This document shows positions 1 to 12,432 of a stretch of DNA of 64,000 nt, piece after piece. This stretch comes from Warburgia ugandensis (lineage: Eukaryota > Streptophyta > Magnoliopsida > Canellales > Canellaceae): the NCBI GenBank assembly GCA_035236585.1, contig CP141136.1, forward strand, positions 49,927,136 through 49,991,135, in the 5' to 3' direction. Position numbers and translations under genes: made by a program. Position 1 is the stretch's first letter. Each line of letters opens with the position of its first letter. The notes under the pieces are model-generated. The model made no database searches and was not told the DNA's origin. It saw nothing but the letters and a program-made list of their open reading frames with translations.

Positions 1-1698
1 ATGATCTTATTACTTATGATAAACATTATGTCATTTAAACTGTGCATTTTATATATGTGTGATTATGAGAATGATTACTTGTGAATGATAAAAATTAGTA
101 ACTTGAAATGCTATATGAATGACATGCTTATAATTGATACCTACTAGTGACATTATTATATACATGCAATCTGTTCTTAAAAATATCATAGGTGTTCACT
201 GTGATAAAAAGACATTTATGGTACATGGGTACCATTATGTCATATGTGATGTATGAGTCTAGGATTTTACAATACATCCTTGGTGGGCGATCACTTAATA
301 AGTGAGGAGTTATGATTATGATGAGATATTCATATATATTATGGACAGGCAAGTCACCTGTATATTATTATTTTACATCTAGGCGTGGTGGCTTGAGAGT
401 TTGTTTTAGAATGGCATAGGCATGGGGATGCTATGGTAGGAGAGTTATGAGGGTTTGGCCACCCGCTCTCAGAAATTGTGATGATATGAATACCAAGCCC
501 AAAGGGGGCTAAAAGTCGGGTGGGTCAATCATGGGAAGCCCCCCACTGTGACAGCCATGGTCCTCGCCCATGCAGACAAGGATTTTGTTATTTTCACCTT
601 GGTATCAGCGGATTATTATGCAGTTATCTAGGCACACTGTACAAATTTAGATTGCGGCATAGTAGTCTTTATATTTGATGCACTATGGTGCGTATATAAT
701 AGCATGATGACATGCATATATGATGGCATGATGAGATGCCTCATATGATGATGGCATGATGAAATGCCTTATATGATAATAGCATGAAGAGATGCCTTAT
801 GTGATAGCATATGAGATGTCTTTTATGATGTTACCAGCAATGGCTGGAGTTTTATAAACCCCATATGGGAAGGGGTATATGTATGAGACCTAGTATATTC
901 AGGGAATGTAGGTTATAAAACCTATGGATTATGTTCATAACTTTGTATGACTTTTAACAATTTTGAATATATGATATAGTCCTATATGTATGTGCTGAAG
1001 GACATAGTTTCATAAAAGTTTTCGTATGGGGAAGTGAATGGGTAGATATATTATGCAAAGTATGGTTCATAGAATTAGAGTATGGCATCATATGGAAAAT
1101 GATAATGATAAATATTTGAAATACTAGTGAATTATATATATCAAATATATCATGTAAAGTGTAATATTTAAAATGTGATTATTATATTCATATTATGAAG
1201 AAGAATTATAAATAACTATTTTATCAATGACTTGTAGATAATTGAATTATTAATGAAATTATTGAATTATGAACTATGACCTATGAAATTATTAAATGTT
1301 TTATGTTTACAATATCCCAAATACAGACAAATAGGAAAAGACATACACAAGCAAAAGGAGTTTAACAGCCATACTTTTGCGCTCAGGTTTATATTTTGTT
1401 AAAGTTTTTATATTGTGTAGTTAGTTATTTGGATTATGCTGCTTGGACATTTAGTATAATGATTATGGGGGCTGTGTATGTGAACCACTGAATGGGTCCT
1501 GTTATTTCATAAAATACATGTCTATCTTCTTTAAAAACTATATTATGTATAGTATGGGAGTTGAGGTGACATCTAGGTTTTTGGGAAAATGAATTTCATA
1601 GAAAAATCTTCCACTGTTTTTGTATTTTAAAATTTAGAAGCGCACCACCTTTGAAAAATAAATGCAAAATTTTGTTTTGAAAAACCCGGGGTGTCACA
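1..1698 (+). mobile_element. Long-LTR fragment (3' part, plus sense), Ty3/gypsy-like fossil
   Basis: No gene is seen. The segment ends at 1698 in a GGGGTGTCACA-type LTR terminus. Read on the minus strand it aligns by eye along much of its length with 56364-57800, including a shared block at about 400-560 (counterpart about 57540-57740 on the opposite strand). The left end is outside the window. A degenerate repeat of about 33 bp (unit like GATGGCATGATGAGATGCC) occupies about 710-820. The fragment is old and strongly diverged from its relatives. LTR identity rests on the homologous solo LTR at 56364-59822, which has a target duplication. Whether it is a solo LTR or part of a larger element cannot be decided. 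Confidence 0.7.
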
Positions 1699-3228
1699 TT
1701 TTTGCTCAGTGGATGTTATGTTGGGAGGGATATAGGGTTGGCCACCTATCCTTTGACTTTGAGAGATGATTAGACAGCTACCCCATAGAAGGGCAAATAC
1801 ATTGGAAGTGGTATCATGGGTAGTCAACTCTACACATCCGATCAGTACCCCATTCATGACAAATACTTAGTCTCCCATTCTAGTGTTAATGGGGAGTAGT
1901 AGTTGGTAGACCTAGGAGTTGGTTACCATTGCAGTATAGCAATCCATGAACTTCTTGATGATTGATTGTATCACATTGCAAGGTGAGTGTGCTAGGATGG
2001 ATATTCTCTATATACCCATAGCGTGATGATGTGTGGAGGAGTGGTATGAGTATTCATGACGAAAGATTCAAGTGTATGGGACACTCATGGAACCTGTGTA
2101 TGAGGGTGCCCTTGCTGATGACTTGCACATTCATTGATATGTTCTCCAAGCTTTTGATGCTTTGTATTGATGTGGTTTTGGAATATTTATGAGCCATAGA
2201 AGATAAGTTGATTTGACATGTATTCAAACAGGTGGTTGGCTTGAGTTACATTGATTTGATACTGGCATTTTGATGAGCTTGAGAGGTTTTATTTACTTAG
2301 GATGTTTTGGAAACATGCAGATGGCTTGGATGCATTGCTTTGTTTTCAGCATTATTATGAGCTTTAATGCTTTGGCTGTTGTCGCCAGTTTAGTTGGGTG
2401 TACGCTAATTATGCCATACTTGATCATTATTTATTCTCGTATTTGATATCATACTAGAATTATTTCTATGAGGAAGATATTATCACATACCCTGAGGTTT
2501 GATACATGACCATTTTATATTGTGTTAAATATCTATAAATTATTATTATTGTCATCACCTACACAAGCATAGCTTGTTGAGGCTGTGATGTTTTTGTAAT
2601 TCTTTAGATACAAAGAGAGATAGCAGGTAATGCAAGAAGTTAAAGAGCAAGTGAGGGAATTGGCGGCCTTTAAGGTACATAGAGGAGATTTCAACGATGT
2701 ATATGGTTTGTTCCAAACCTTAACTTAGATATTATTTATGGACTGTAAATGTGTATGGTTTACACTTTTGTGACTTGGATGCATGAATATCATTTGGTTG
2801 GATGTGATGGCTGTGTATGGATAGACCTTGGCTAGCATTGTTGTTTCTTTTTTTATTTATTTTTACTCTACTATTGAGGTATTGGTTTTATTGAAACTGT
2901 GTATGATACGGATGGATGGACATAGAGATTGAGTCTCCAGATTTTATATTTATATTTATCGTATTTGTGTAGTGTTACCGCATCACATGTGTCAAATGAA
3001 TTGGTAAAAAATACAGAGGAGACTGTTAGATTTTTGGTAGAAATGAGAAGATCATTTCACTATTAAATCTATGCTTTGTGAGTCGTATGACTCCCGGGGC
3101 TTTGAAACGAATGCTTTTTACTCAAAATTTATGTGTTCAGTTGCTTTTAAAGTTAAAAAATTTAACTAGGGATCCTGACTTTTTAAAATTTGGTATATTA
3201 TATCATGTGTAAAACTTGGGGTGTCACA
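1699..3228 (+). mobile_element. Second LTR 3' fragment, plus sense
   Basis: This stretch ends at 3228 with the same kind of terminus (CTTGGGGTGTCACA) as the LTR ending at 1698. It has the layout seen in the 3' parts of the related LTRs, with an AGCATAGCTTGTTGAG-like block near 2570. An inverted inner arm of the terminus lies near 3088-3104. No start is visible. It may be an older LTR into which the copy ending at 1698 inserted, or an independent fragment. No coding signal is present. Confidence 0.5.
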
Positions 3229-4120
3229 CATACTTCAAGAAGGCCTCTATTGAAATTTACTTCAATGATGTAACTAAGGACTTTCTAGCTTAGATGTATG
3301 TGATCAAACATTTGATTAGCACTAGGTATTTGGCTCTGCTAATATGATATAAGTGAGTATGTGTTTAGGCCTCCATGGATGGTTAAATGGACCTCATCTG
3401 AACCCTAGGGGGTGCACTCATTTAAAATGTTGATTGTGTTTGAATATGGTAACAAAGTTTTGTTGTTTAAAAACAAAACTTATTGATATGTACCAATTTT
3501 AGGATTGGATTTTAAGATTCATTTCATGAAAGATATGTTTTCTACATTATGTGTCCTCATGTACATTCATATATGGAGTTAATATTTCATATTAAAAAAA
3601 ACTTTTAGATATTCAAGCTATGATTGTGGTGAAGTTATATCAACTTTCATTTATTATAAATAATGAACTAGGAAATTTATTATATATGTGAATGAAACGA
3701 ATAAAAATAAAGTAATTAGTAGTTAGTGTACTTATCGAACATGAGTTCACTGAGTTATTGTTAAATATCTTAGGTTAAAGAAGCTAACAAGGAAAATGAA
3801 TGAAGTTTGAATTAAAAGAAGATAGGTAGATAAGAATTCCTCAAGGGTGATTGTAGTTGGAAGTGTTTCTTATTTATTTTACTTATTCAAAGTATATTCA
3901 ATGTATAAGGAAATACTTATTGGATATCCAAGGAGTTGTAATAAGTTATATTTAGTTTTTGATAGTTATGAAGTAGCAATATTAGAACCTTATATGATCT
4001 AGTTGTAATAAATGAATGAACTTTAGAAAAGCAATTGTAAAATGATATTTAAATTTTAAATCTCATGTTTGACTACTCTAAGAATTTGTTATGTTTCTAC
4101 CATTATCATAAATATTCTGC
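3229..4120. other. AT-rich stretch without recognisable features
   Basis: I see no open frame, RNA gene or clear repeat here. Composition matches the surrounding transposon-derived DNA. Confidence 0.5.
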
Positions 4121-4199
4121 ATTTTGGGGCACGACAATATAGTTCCAAATAAAAAAGATCCATTGGAGATATTTTTACCCATAATAGAGATAAGAATTC

Positions 4200-5000
4200 A
4201 AATTAGAATTCACATTTGGCACAACTACCTCCAATTCTAGATGGTTAAAATTGCCATTTTAGTCGGCTAATTAATTCCTTCTACAGTAAATTCAAAATTT
4301 CATCTTAGAAGAATATTTAGCTTCTCTTCATTCTTAGTTGTCTAATTGTAAACCTAGAAATGAAACCCACTTGGTTTCCACTTTAGTTGGCTAAATCCTT
4401 CAATTAGTCAGCTAATTTCTCAAGAAATCATAATGCTCCAAAATCTAGCAGACTTGATTTTCAAAGTTAGTTGATTGCATTTCAAAAAATCCACTTTAGT
4501 TGGCTAAATCCTTCAATTAGTCGGCTAATTTCTCAAGAAATCATAATGCTCCAAAATCTAGCAGACTTGATTTTCAAAGTTAGTTGATTGCATTTCAAAA
4601 AATCATTCCAATGTTATTGGAATGAATTGGTTGGCTAAATCTTGCATATGAGCTAAAACCATGTAATACCTCTACTATTGATTCTAACTTTACTCCATTT
4701 AGTGGGCTAAAATAAAAAAAAACTTTGTCTTGAAAGGAACAAAACACTTTAGTTAGCTAAACATGTATGAATAGTTGATTAAAATTCAAAATATACTCCT
4801 TCACTCTTGTTGTCATTTAATTGGCTCAATCTTCATTTTAGTAAACTCAATGTATCATTTTAGAAGGTAGATTTATAGGCCATTGACTAGATTTTTAAGA
4901 CTAGTGGGTTATCTTGGCAACTTCTCACACATGTTATATTTATAGGCTATTGACTAGATTTTTGAGACCAGTGGGTTGTCTTGGCAACTTCTCGCAACTA
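4200..5000. repeat. Palindrome-rich region, probable Sirevirus (Ty1/copia) LTR fossil
   Basis: The near-palindrome TTAGTYGGCTAA and close variants occur about nine times between 4259 and 4829 (4259, 4383, 4404, 4496, 4517, 4627, 4699, 4749, 4817). Sirevirus LTRs are known for clusters of short palindromes, which is the basis for the family guess; no LTR ends or coding parts were found here. A second local duplication (about 56 bp, at about 4870-4926 and 4938-4993) follows. The fragment is old and decayed. Confidence 0.45.
4378..4603. repeat. Tandem duplication, 2 x 113 bp
   Basis: Positions 4378-4490 and 4491-4603 are head-to-tail copies that differ by one base (AGTCAGC versus AGTCGGC). The near identity shows that this duplication is much younger than the decayed repeat it lies in. 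Confidence 0.95.
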
Positions 5001-5845
5001 AGTTCGATACTTACCTAAATCCCAATTTTGGCATATTAAAATATTGATACCTAAGCTATTGATTGAAAATCTCATCATATTGATACATGTTTGTTTCTAA
5101 ACTTTTATCCAATCATGTATACATATAAACATGTTAGAAATGTATATATTTGAAGTTTTGTTATCATAAAAAATATGGAGGCTTCGATTAACAATACTAA
5201 GTCACATATTTTTTAGGGAAATAGGCTAGCGACATATTGTCCAATTATACCATTGAATCTGAGGATTGTAATGTTTGGATTGATAAACCACCAGGCTTTT
5301 TACTTGCATTTCTATGGATTGTAATAGCTCATGGGTGTCCTATTCTTTAAGCAATAATATTAACTCTTTCACAAGAAAAAAACTCAATAACAACAAGAAG
5401 ATAATTGCTTATGATAAACAAGAGAGAGAATGAGTGTCATATGCATGAACCATTTTATGAATGTCTCAATTCAATGATTATCTTAGGTAGATCCATTTTT
5501 TCTCCTGCTTCAGAGTTTGTAGTCCAAAATCATGATGATTGGATGATTCTTGTATTTGAAAATTTTATATTTTGCACATTGAATGTGATACGTTGTTTAT
5601 GCAAATTAAGCTTCAAGTATCTCATTTTCAGCGATGAGAAGTACAAGTTTTAAGATGTGAGATCAATCACACGTAGATATTAGAAGTTGTAGATAGTAGA
5701 TGAATGAGACAAATCAACAAAGGTGGGCTCATTGTGTACAAGCATAGTGCCTACGACAACTCAAGATGGAGTACTCTGCTATCAATCATGGAAATGTTGC
5801 TATTTATAAAAAGATTAGGAGCAATAGAATAGTGTCACCTTTCGT
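5001..5845. other. Intergenic, no supported feature
   Basis: AT-rich sequence. A frame of 82 codons at 5405-5653 shows no similarity that I recognise and has no gene-like context, so I treat it as chance. Confidence 0.5.
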
Positions 5846-5999
5846 AGTCTCACCATTTATTTTTATTTTTTTTGTAATGGTAGACTCATGCACTCACTTA
5901 GACCCCTCCTTTGAAGAACTTTGAACTTGTGACCTTCAGCATTGAGGACTCACTTTTGCACCACTGCACTATATCACACGCCTTTTTTACAGTCTCACC
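5846..5999 (-). mobile_element. tRNA-derived SINE with 9-bp target-site duplication
   Basis: On the minus strand the body (5855-5990) has an AGTGCAGTGG box-A-like block, a GGTCACAAGTTCAA box-B-like block, and an A-rich tail (complement of about 5855-5872). This is the layout of plant tRNA-derived SINEs. The exact direct repeat AGTCTCACC flanks the body at 5846-5854 and 5991-5999 and is the expected target-site duplication. The body is about 136 bp, short for a SINE. It lies about 1.05 kb upstream of the B'-kappa start codon. The insertion is well supported; the SINE family is not assigned. Confidence 0.75.
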
Positions 6000-6400
6000 T
6001 GCCATGTCATTGCCAAGCTTCTTCCTAAGACGCGCTGCGAAAGACATGCTTCCCTGCTCAACCAAGCAAATAGGGAACTAATACCCGGACATTCACAGCA
6101 AAACAATGGCATTAAAGCACAACATCTAAGCCATTTGATGGATGAGATCATCTATAGCTACTTCCTACAAGTGTACCAGGCACATTACATTTTTATCCAT
6201 CGTATCTTTAGCCAAATTTATCTTTTTTCCTCAAGAGCCCCTCACTACATTCTACAAATAGATACAACTGTAGGGCAGCCCAGGTTCCTCAAGATCCATA
6301 TCATTCACTATATCTTCTGTTTTAGATGATATATATTTTGAAATTCTCGATTATGAGATGAACTAGTAATTCCTGCATTTAGTTGTAAAATAAATGGTAA
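6000..6400. other. Intergenic upstream of the B'-kappa gene
   Basis: No gene is recognised here. The 64-codon frame at 6135-6329 has no recognisable similarity. Confidence 0.5.
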
Positions 6401-7047
6401 AACCTTTTACTGGTATTTTATAACTGAAAAAACAGTAGCTAAGATCTCCTAATGGCTGAAAATTTTGGAGCTAGAGAGGGCTGACGAGGAAAAACGATGC
6501 TGCGGGTAATTTAATTCTTCTTGGGGCATTTTTCTCTTTCCCAACAACCAACGAACTTTACATCTTACTTTTGCCTTCTCTGCGTTTCTCGGAAAATGTC
6601 ACATCCTTTCTTCCTTCGAGGAATACTCCATCTCTCATGGCGGTCGGTGTCACCAGAAGCACCCCGTTATCCTTCGAAACGTCGCTCTAAGACCAACGTA
6701 TTTCATTCTCCTGGATCTTCTACACCTCGATCTAGCTTTTCTCCTCAAATTTCTTTTCCAAATTCCAGTCTTGAGATGAAGAAGCGCCATTCTGTGATCT
6801 CTATATCGAGCTCTAGGGTTTCATCTTTTATGCTCGAGATCTGGTTTTCTTCTGTGTGCCAGTTTGATCTTTAGGACCGAGATCCAGAGCTACTCGGTCG
6901 ATCTTGCATTTTCTAGCACAAGATCTGAATCCATTTCGCTGCTTCCATTGTGACAGATCTGAGGTTTTTAGGATGTTGTGGCCTTATTTACTATTTTTAT
7001 CGGCATGATCTTCATCTAGGGTTTTTCTTGCCTTCCTAATAACGGTC
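6401..7047 (+). promoter_or_regulatory. Promoter and 5' untranslated region of the B'-kappa gene
   Basis: A TATA-like TATTTTATAA lies near 6413-6422. Pyrimidine-rich sequence typical of plant leaders begins near 6520. The region between about 6470 and 7047 is richer in GC than the flanks, as expected for a leader. It holds several upstream ATGs, including a 117-codon frame at 6521-6874. Plant B' genes often have an intron in the leader, so these frames may not be in the mRNA. The transcription start cannot be fixed from sequence alone. Confidence 0.4.
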
Positions 7048-8199
7048 ATGCTGAAGCAAATCCTCAGTAAGCTCCCTCGAAAGTCCTCAAAGTCCGACAA
7101 TGCAGATTCTGTGGCGAGCAATTCTGGAAGTCATACTTCCTCTTCCGGCAACTCGATCCAACGGTCTCGCAGCGCTAGTGCCGCTTCTACCAGATCCACC
7201 ATCGTTAAACGAATGTCATCGGCGGTTTTCCCGTCCAGTCTTGTCGCCGGAATAGAACCTCTTTTGACCTTCAAAGACGTTCAAAATGCCGAGAAGCAAA
7301 ACTTGCTCATTAGTAAGTTGAATCTTTGCTGTGTCGTTTTCGATTTTAACGATCCAGACAATAACTCAGTAGAAAAAGATGTAAAACACCAAACCCTAAT
7401 AGAACTGGTGGAGTTTATTACCTCCGGGAATGCTAGGTTTACTGAACCAGTGATCGCAGCCATCTGTAAAATGACGGCTATGAACTTATTTAGGGTTTTT
7501 CCACCGAGTTACCGATCAAATTGCGCTACTGAAGCAGAAGAAGACGAGCCAGTGTTTGATCCAGCTTGGTCGCACTTGCAGATTGTGTATGATTTAGTGG
7601 TTAGATTTATTGCTTCTTCTTCACTTGATGCAAAAGTAACTAAAAAGTACATAGATCATTCATTTATTCTGAAGTTGCTTGATCTCTTCGATTCAGAGGA
7701 TCCAAGAGAAAGAGACTGCTTGAAAACAATCTTGCATAGAATATATGGAAAATTCAATGTTCATAGGCCGTTTATAAGGAAAGCAGTTAGTAATATCTTT
7801 TACCAGTTTATGTTTGAGACGGAACGCCATAATGGGATCGCGGAACTGTTGGAGATTTTTGGTAGTGTAATTAGTGGGTTTGCTTTGCCGTTGAAGGAGG
7901 AGCATAAGGTATTCTTGTGTAAGGTGTTGATTCCTCTACACAAGCCTAAGTCTGTGGGGCTTTATCTTCAGCCGTTGACATTCTGCATAACACAATTTAT
8001 AGAGAAGGAGCCGAAGCTGTCAAGTACTGTTATTAGGGGGCTGTTGAAGTACTGGCCACTGACAAATAGCCAGAAGGAGGTGATGTTCTTGGGTGAGTTG
8101 AAGGAGTTTTTAGAAGTAACCAGTGTATTAGAACTTCAGAAGTGCATGATACCCTTGTTTCAAAGAATTGGTTACTGCCTTAACAGTTCTCACTTCTAG
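7048..8199 (+). CDS. B'KAPPA: PP2A regulatory subunit B' (B56 family), kappa type: exon 1, ending in TAG
   Basis: This exon encodes residues 1-383 of a B56-type PP2A regulatory subunit, which recruits substrates to the A-C core enzyme through a HEAT-like repeat fold and binds LxxIxE motifs (family knowledge). The start [12 protein letters not shown] matches the usual B' amino terminus. Residues about 12-55 are Ser-rich and probably disordered. The core begins near [20 protein letters not shown] and includes hallmark stretches [54 protein letters not shown] and ITQFIEKEP. The one-exon core and the C-terminal TAVLV motif in exon 2 point to the kappa isoform. The last codon before the GT donor is TAG (8197-8199) where the family has Gln (CAG), directly before VAERALFLWNN in exon 2. 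As written, the protein is truncated at 383 residues, against about 500 for the family. No other disruption is seen. Confidence 0.95.
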   Translation: MLKQILSKLPRKSSKSDNADSVASNSGSHTSSSGNSIQRSRSASAASTRSTIVKRMSSAVFPSSLVAGIEPLLTFKDVQNAEKQNLLISKLNLCCVVFDFNDPDNNSVEKDVKHQTLIELVEFITSGNARFTEPVIAAICKMTAMNLFRVFPPSYRSNCATEAEEDEPVFDPAWSHLQIVYDLVVRFIASSSLDAKVTKKYIDHSFILKLLDLFDSEDPRERDCLKTILHRIYGKFNVHRPFIRKAVSNIFYQFMFETERHNGIAELLEIFGSVISGFALPLKEEHKVFLCKVLIPLHKPKSVGLYLQPLTFCITQFIEKEPKLSSTVIRGLLKYWPLTNSQKEVMFLGELKEFLEVTSVLELQKCMIPLFQRIGYCLNSSHF

Positions 8200-9032
8200 G
8201 TGATTCTCTTCAGTATTTCTTTTGTTTTAATATGCATATTTAGTAATTAGATGTTTTTTGTAGTTCATCTTTTTTTGCTGATTTTCCGGATCTTACGAAG
8301 TATCTGGCTTCTTGCCTCACTCCACCGATTTGGTTCTGTTGACTAGTAATGTCAGTCTGTGGTTCATCTTCCATCTGCATCGGAGGGTCACTCATGTTAG
8401 GCCTATAAAGTATAAAAGGGTGAATCCATGTGGAAAATCTTCATATTTTTGGTTCTGTTGAATGCTGAATTCCTTCACAGACCATTTTTTAACTGTTGTC
8501 TGCATTATGAAGTAACTTGCTTAGGCTTTCAGAGGGAAATGAAGAAACAAATCAAATTGATTAAATCCAGTTAGAGAATCACTTTATATAGTTTAAAAGA
8601 ATCAATTTTCTGTTAAACTGCATTGAGTGCTCAACTTTGCAGCCTGAATTGGTTCTCTAATTTTCATTGCTAAGTAGTTATAGTGTTGTCTTTCATTCTC
8701 TGCTTCCAGAGTAAAGCTGATTTTTCGTCGAGGACTGTAGGTGCATTCTTGGGTGGTCATGCTTTGAGGAAAACATTGCATAGGTTCTGAGTTGGATAGG
8801 AATGTCTGTCCTATCTTCTTTTTGTTTGGTGCATGTATTCTTTGAAAATAAAGAAACATAAATTGCTTTGAATAAGAAACACTTTTTGTGCATTTTATCC
8901 ATATAAATTAACCCCCTTCTAATGATTCTGGTATTACACTTTATTTTTTAAGTCCTCTGCATTTCATTGAAAATTTTCTCTGAATCCACCACCTGCTCAC
9001 TCATGTGCTGATATTGAGTATTTTATTTATTG

Positions 9033-9105
9033 GACAGACATCATCATCATCAAAGCCTTATCCCGATTAGGGGTTGGCTACATGAATCTAAGAGTAAAAT
9101 ATTTC
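9033..9105 (-). mobile_element. 3' tail of a plant RTE LINE or LINE-derived SINE
   Basis: CATCATCATCATCAAAG followed by CCTTATCCCGATTAGGGG and GTTGGCTACATGAATC is the minus-strand form of the common plant RTE 3' end (GATGATGATG tail). No coding part accompanies it, so this is a strongly 5'-truncated insertion within the intron. A related but more diverged tail lies at 13845-13900. Confidence 0.7.
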
Positions 9106-11205
9106 ACTACACTTTTAAGTTGTTTTTCTTTCTGGTCAATTTATATGTTGTATTTTATCGAACATCAAAAAGAATACAATATTTTAATGCATATTTAAGT
9201 TGCTTTGGTTTCTTGTCAATTTGAATCCTCTTGAAGTTGTGGGGCAGTTTTCTACAAACAGAGTTGTTTTTGCATATCTAGAACTCCTTTCAGCTATTTT
9301 CCGTTGAAAATAACAAGATCAAAGAGATCCTACCTTGCCTGCTTTGTTGGAAATGTCATACCAGTTGCAGAGGAGAGAAATCTCCAGAAATTCTTCAAAA
9401 CCGCACAAAAACTAAGAAAAAACAGATGGCTCCTGGTCGGCTTTGTATGAAAAGATTTCGTTCAAGTTTTTTTAGGACAAAGTTGGTATTTTCTGCAGTA
9501 TCTAGCCATGTTCGTCATGTGGCTGCAGCTCTAGGGCATACCATTAGGACAAAGTAGTGGAGGGTAATTTAGGGAGAAGGAAAAACCCCTGAAACAGTTT
9601 ACTATAAAATGCCAGACTGAATGGTATTGACTGGTATTTAACTGGAACTGGTTTTCCATATTTTCTGTACTGATTGTGAGCTGAAACAGGAAATACTGGT
9701 GTACACTGGTGGTACTGTACTGGTATTGACAACCAAGGTCATTTATCATCTTGTTTGTCTCCTCATGACATGGTGCCTAGGGCTTTGTGCTTCATTTGTT
9801 TGATTACATGTGATTCTTCTTTGTTTCCTTTATCTTCTTAAAGAGAAACCTTGTTCCTTCTTGAACACGAAGAACTGCAATTTCTGCTTCACCTTCCCCT
9901 TTATATCATAAAATAAGGAATTGTATGGAATGCTGCTGGCATCTCTCCCTTTGCTTCAGCATTTCTTCCTGGTTGGTCAATCCTTTATTTCACTACTACA
10001 GAAAATTCCATTTCCATCATACCTTGCATGACAGATTTGAAAAGACTCTTGAAGATGCCAATATATTTTTAGGTCAAAGGATTTCAGAACATACTTCCTC
10101 TTTATTTCTATAGGACTAGAGAATGATTAATTTCGCTAGTGAGACACAATTTTCTTAGTAGTATTCATCTATAGTTTATCTTTTACATTTTTCTTCCCCA
10201 CTTCTTTTGAGGGATTAGTATTCTCATATAGCTGCACTAGGGTGTTGGGTCTACTTTTGTAAATATTTTCTTTAGTCTGTATAAGTATGTGTTCTGATAA
10301 GTACGGAAATAGGGAAAGCTGACTGGGAGTAACCTTTAGGCTGGTAAGCTCAATCAAAGTCACCTATGCCAGCAAATAAATGGTGAAGCCAGTATTCATA
10401 ACAAATGCAGCACATGTTTTGTATTCAGTGCTGTTTGCTCATTTTGTTATGTATTCCAACAATGCACTGTCATTTACATTGGGCTCATCTTTCTTTTTTG
10501 AGACCAGTTGAGAAAGTCTCAAACTGGTGATGTATTTCAATCAAAATGGTCACTGCCACTTGTTGGTGGCTTTAGTCCATGAATATTAATGAGAAAGGAC
10601 TCCTCAAGTGCATCAAAAACTTCAGTCCGCAAATGTTAAGTTTTATAGGCATTCTTTAACTAGTCCAGTAGGTTAGTAACTAAAAGCCATCTTTCCTTAA
10701 AAGCTAAATTAACTTGGTGTGCATTGAGTCCTCTGTTTCTTTGTTGCAGTTATCTTGGCCACTTTCAAATTTGTTTCTTCACCTCCTCTGTTGATACCTG
10801 CTGATGAGGAATCAGCTGAACTCAGCTGCCATTTTGGAGGATGTTTGGAACTGAAGGGAAGAACTGGTGTGGGGCAGTGAGTCAGTGAACACTTTTTTGT
10901 GTGCTTAAAAGAAAACCCAGTTCGGTTAGTTTTTCTTGGGGGCAGTTTTTTGTGCACCATTGATGGGGATAACAATTTGAAGACACTCTTTGTCACGGGA
11001 ACAAAATACTGCCACTTTAGTTATAATTTCTGAAGAAGGAGACAGCAAAGTGTTCACGTAGAATAGGTGGAATAAAAGAATTCCAGATTGCATGTACAAC
11101 CTATCTAAAGAAATGGATTTCACCATGGCTGGACTCCACAGTTTTGCCGTCACTGAGTTACTCTGTTAAACATGCAAGTCTTCTCTAGCTCCAAGATTTC
11201 ACTTT

Positions 11206-11208
<3 letters not shown>

Positions 11209-11249
<41 letters not shown>
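11209..11249. repeat. (TC)n microsatellite
   Basis: About 20 uninterrupted TC units lie inside the B'-kappa intron. The tract is likely length-polymorphic. Confidence 0.98.
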
Positions 11250-11252
<3 letters not shown>

Positions 11253-12405
11253 GTTTCTCTTTTTCCTGTTTCCTTCTCAATAGAAATGCCATGGACGATG
11301 TTTTGGCCAGTAACCAACTATCTGAAAAAGTATTTATCGATTATGTTTTAATGGTAAGCAGAGTACCCAAATTGTATTTTGTTTTACTTGATGGATTCTT
11401 CCACCGTTAGTGAATGGAGAGAGGGGTTCTATTTCTTCTACTTCTCTCCTATGATAGTTTATGAAGTGGGTTTCTGTTTTACTTCTTTCTGTTGTAGGCA
11501 GTTTTTTCTGTGGGTTTTATACCCTTTTCTCATTTTTTGCTGAGGTTCTTAAATTAAGATTTTCCAGTGTTTCACAATCCTTAGATTTTTTCCTTTCTTC
11601 TGATTTTGCTGGTGTATTTATTCCTTCTTTTCTGATTACAGACAATTGAAGTTTTATGCTGTCATCACTGGTATCCTTGAATTTTTATGCCGATAAATGG
11701 AGATAATTGATCCTGCAGAATCGCCCAACTATATTCTGTATGAAATTGAATCATGAACTAATTTTGCTGAAAATTTGGTCTTCCCACAGAAAACTTCACC
11801 AGCTTTTCACAAACCCCTGGAGTTCATCATAGTTCTCAATAGTTGTACTTGTTCATACAAAATAGTGCAACCCTTTATTATGACATCTGACTACCTCGCC
11901 CTTTATGAATTTTGGTATTATCTTATGAAGTTTAGTGTTCAGAATTTCGTTCATTGCATTCAGAGACAATTCATGTCATTCATGGTTTGACGATTTTCCA
12001 GTCCATGACCTTCCATTTGATATAAGTAAGTTACACAAATTGCAACTGGAACCTATATTGCACGGAAAGCACACATCAGCTGATAACTACTGGGATTTTG
12101 TATACTTAGATGGTAAATCAAGCTCCATCATTCCTGAGTTCAGTCAAGTCATCACTGTCATCACAAACCAATCACTGTGATTTCACATTTTGATATGAAA
12201 GGATTCGTTTAATGGGGATTGTATCTCAGCTAGTGAAATGGCGGTGTATAAAGCAAGTGAAAGTCACTTTTTCCCAATCACCCTATATTAGTTATATATG
12301 TCACTCGCCTGTACTTTTACCTGATTGGATGTTGTATTTGTGATTGTGCTTGACATGTTAAAGTGACAGTTGGATCAAAATGCCACTTACCTTTTCAAGT
12401 TTCAA

Positions 12406-12432
12406 ATATATATATATATATATATATATATA
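12406..12432. repeat. (AT)n microsatellite
   Basis: An uninterrupted AT run lies about 70 bp upstream of the intron acceptor. Confidence 0.97.

Noticed and set aside
720-820. CRISPR-like spaced repeats
   Set aside because: Units are adjacent and degenerate without unique spacers, in a plant LTR; an ordinary minisatellite.
6521-6874. 117-codon open frame upstream of B'-kappa
   Set aside because: It lies in the probable leader, shows no family similarity and has Ser/Phe-rich composition typical of pyrimidine-rich leaders. At most it is an upstream frame.
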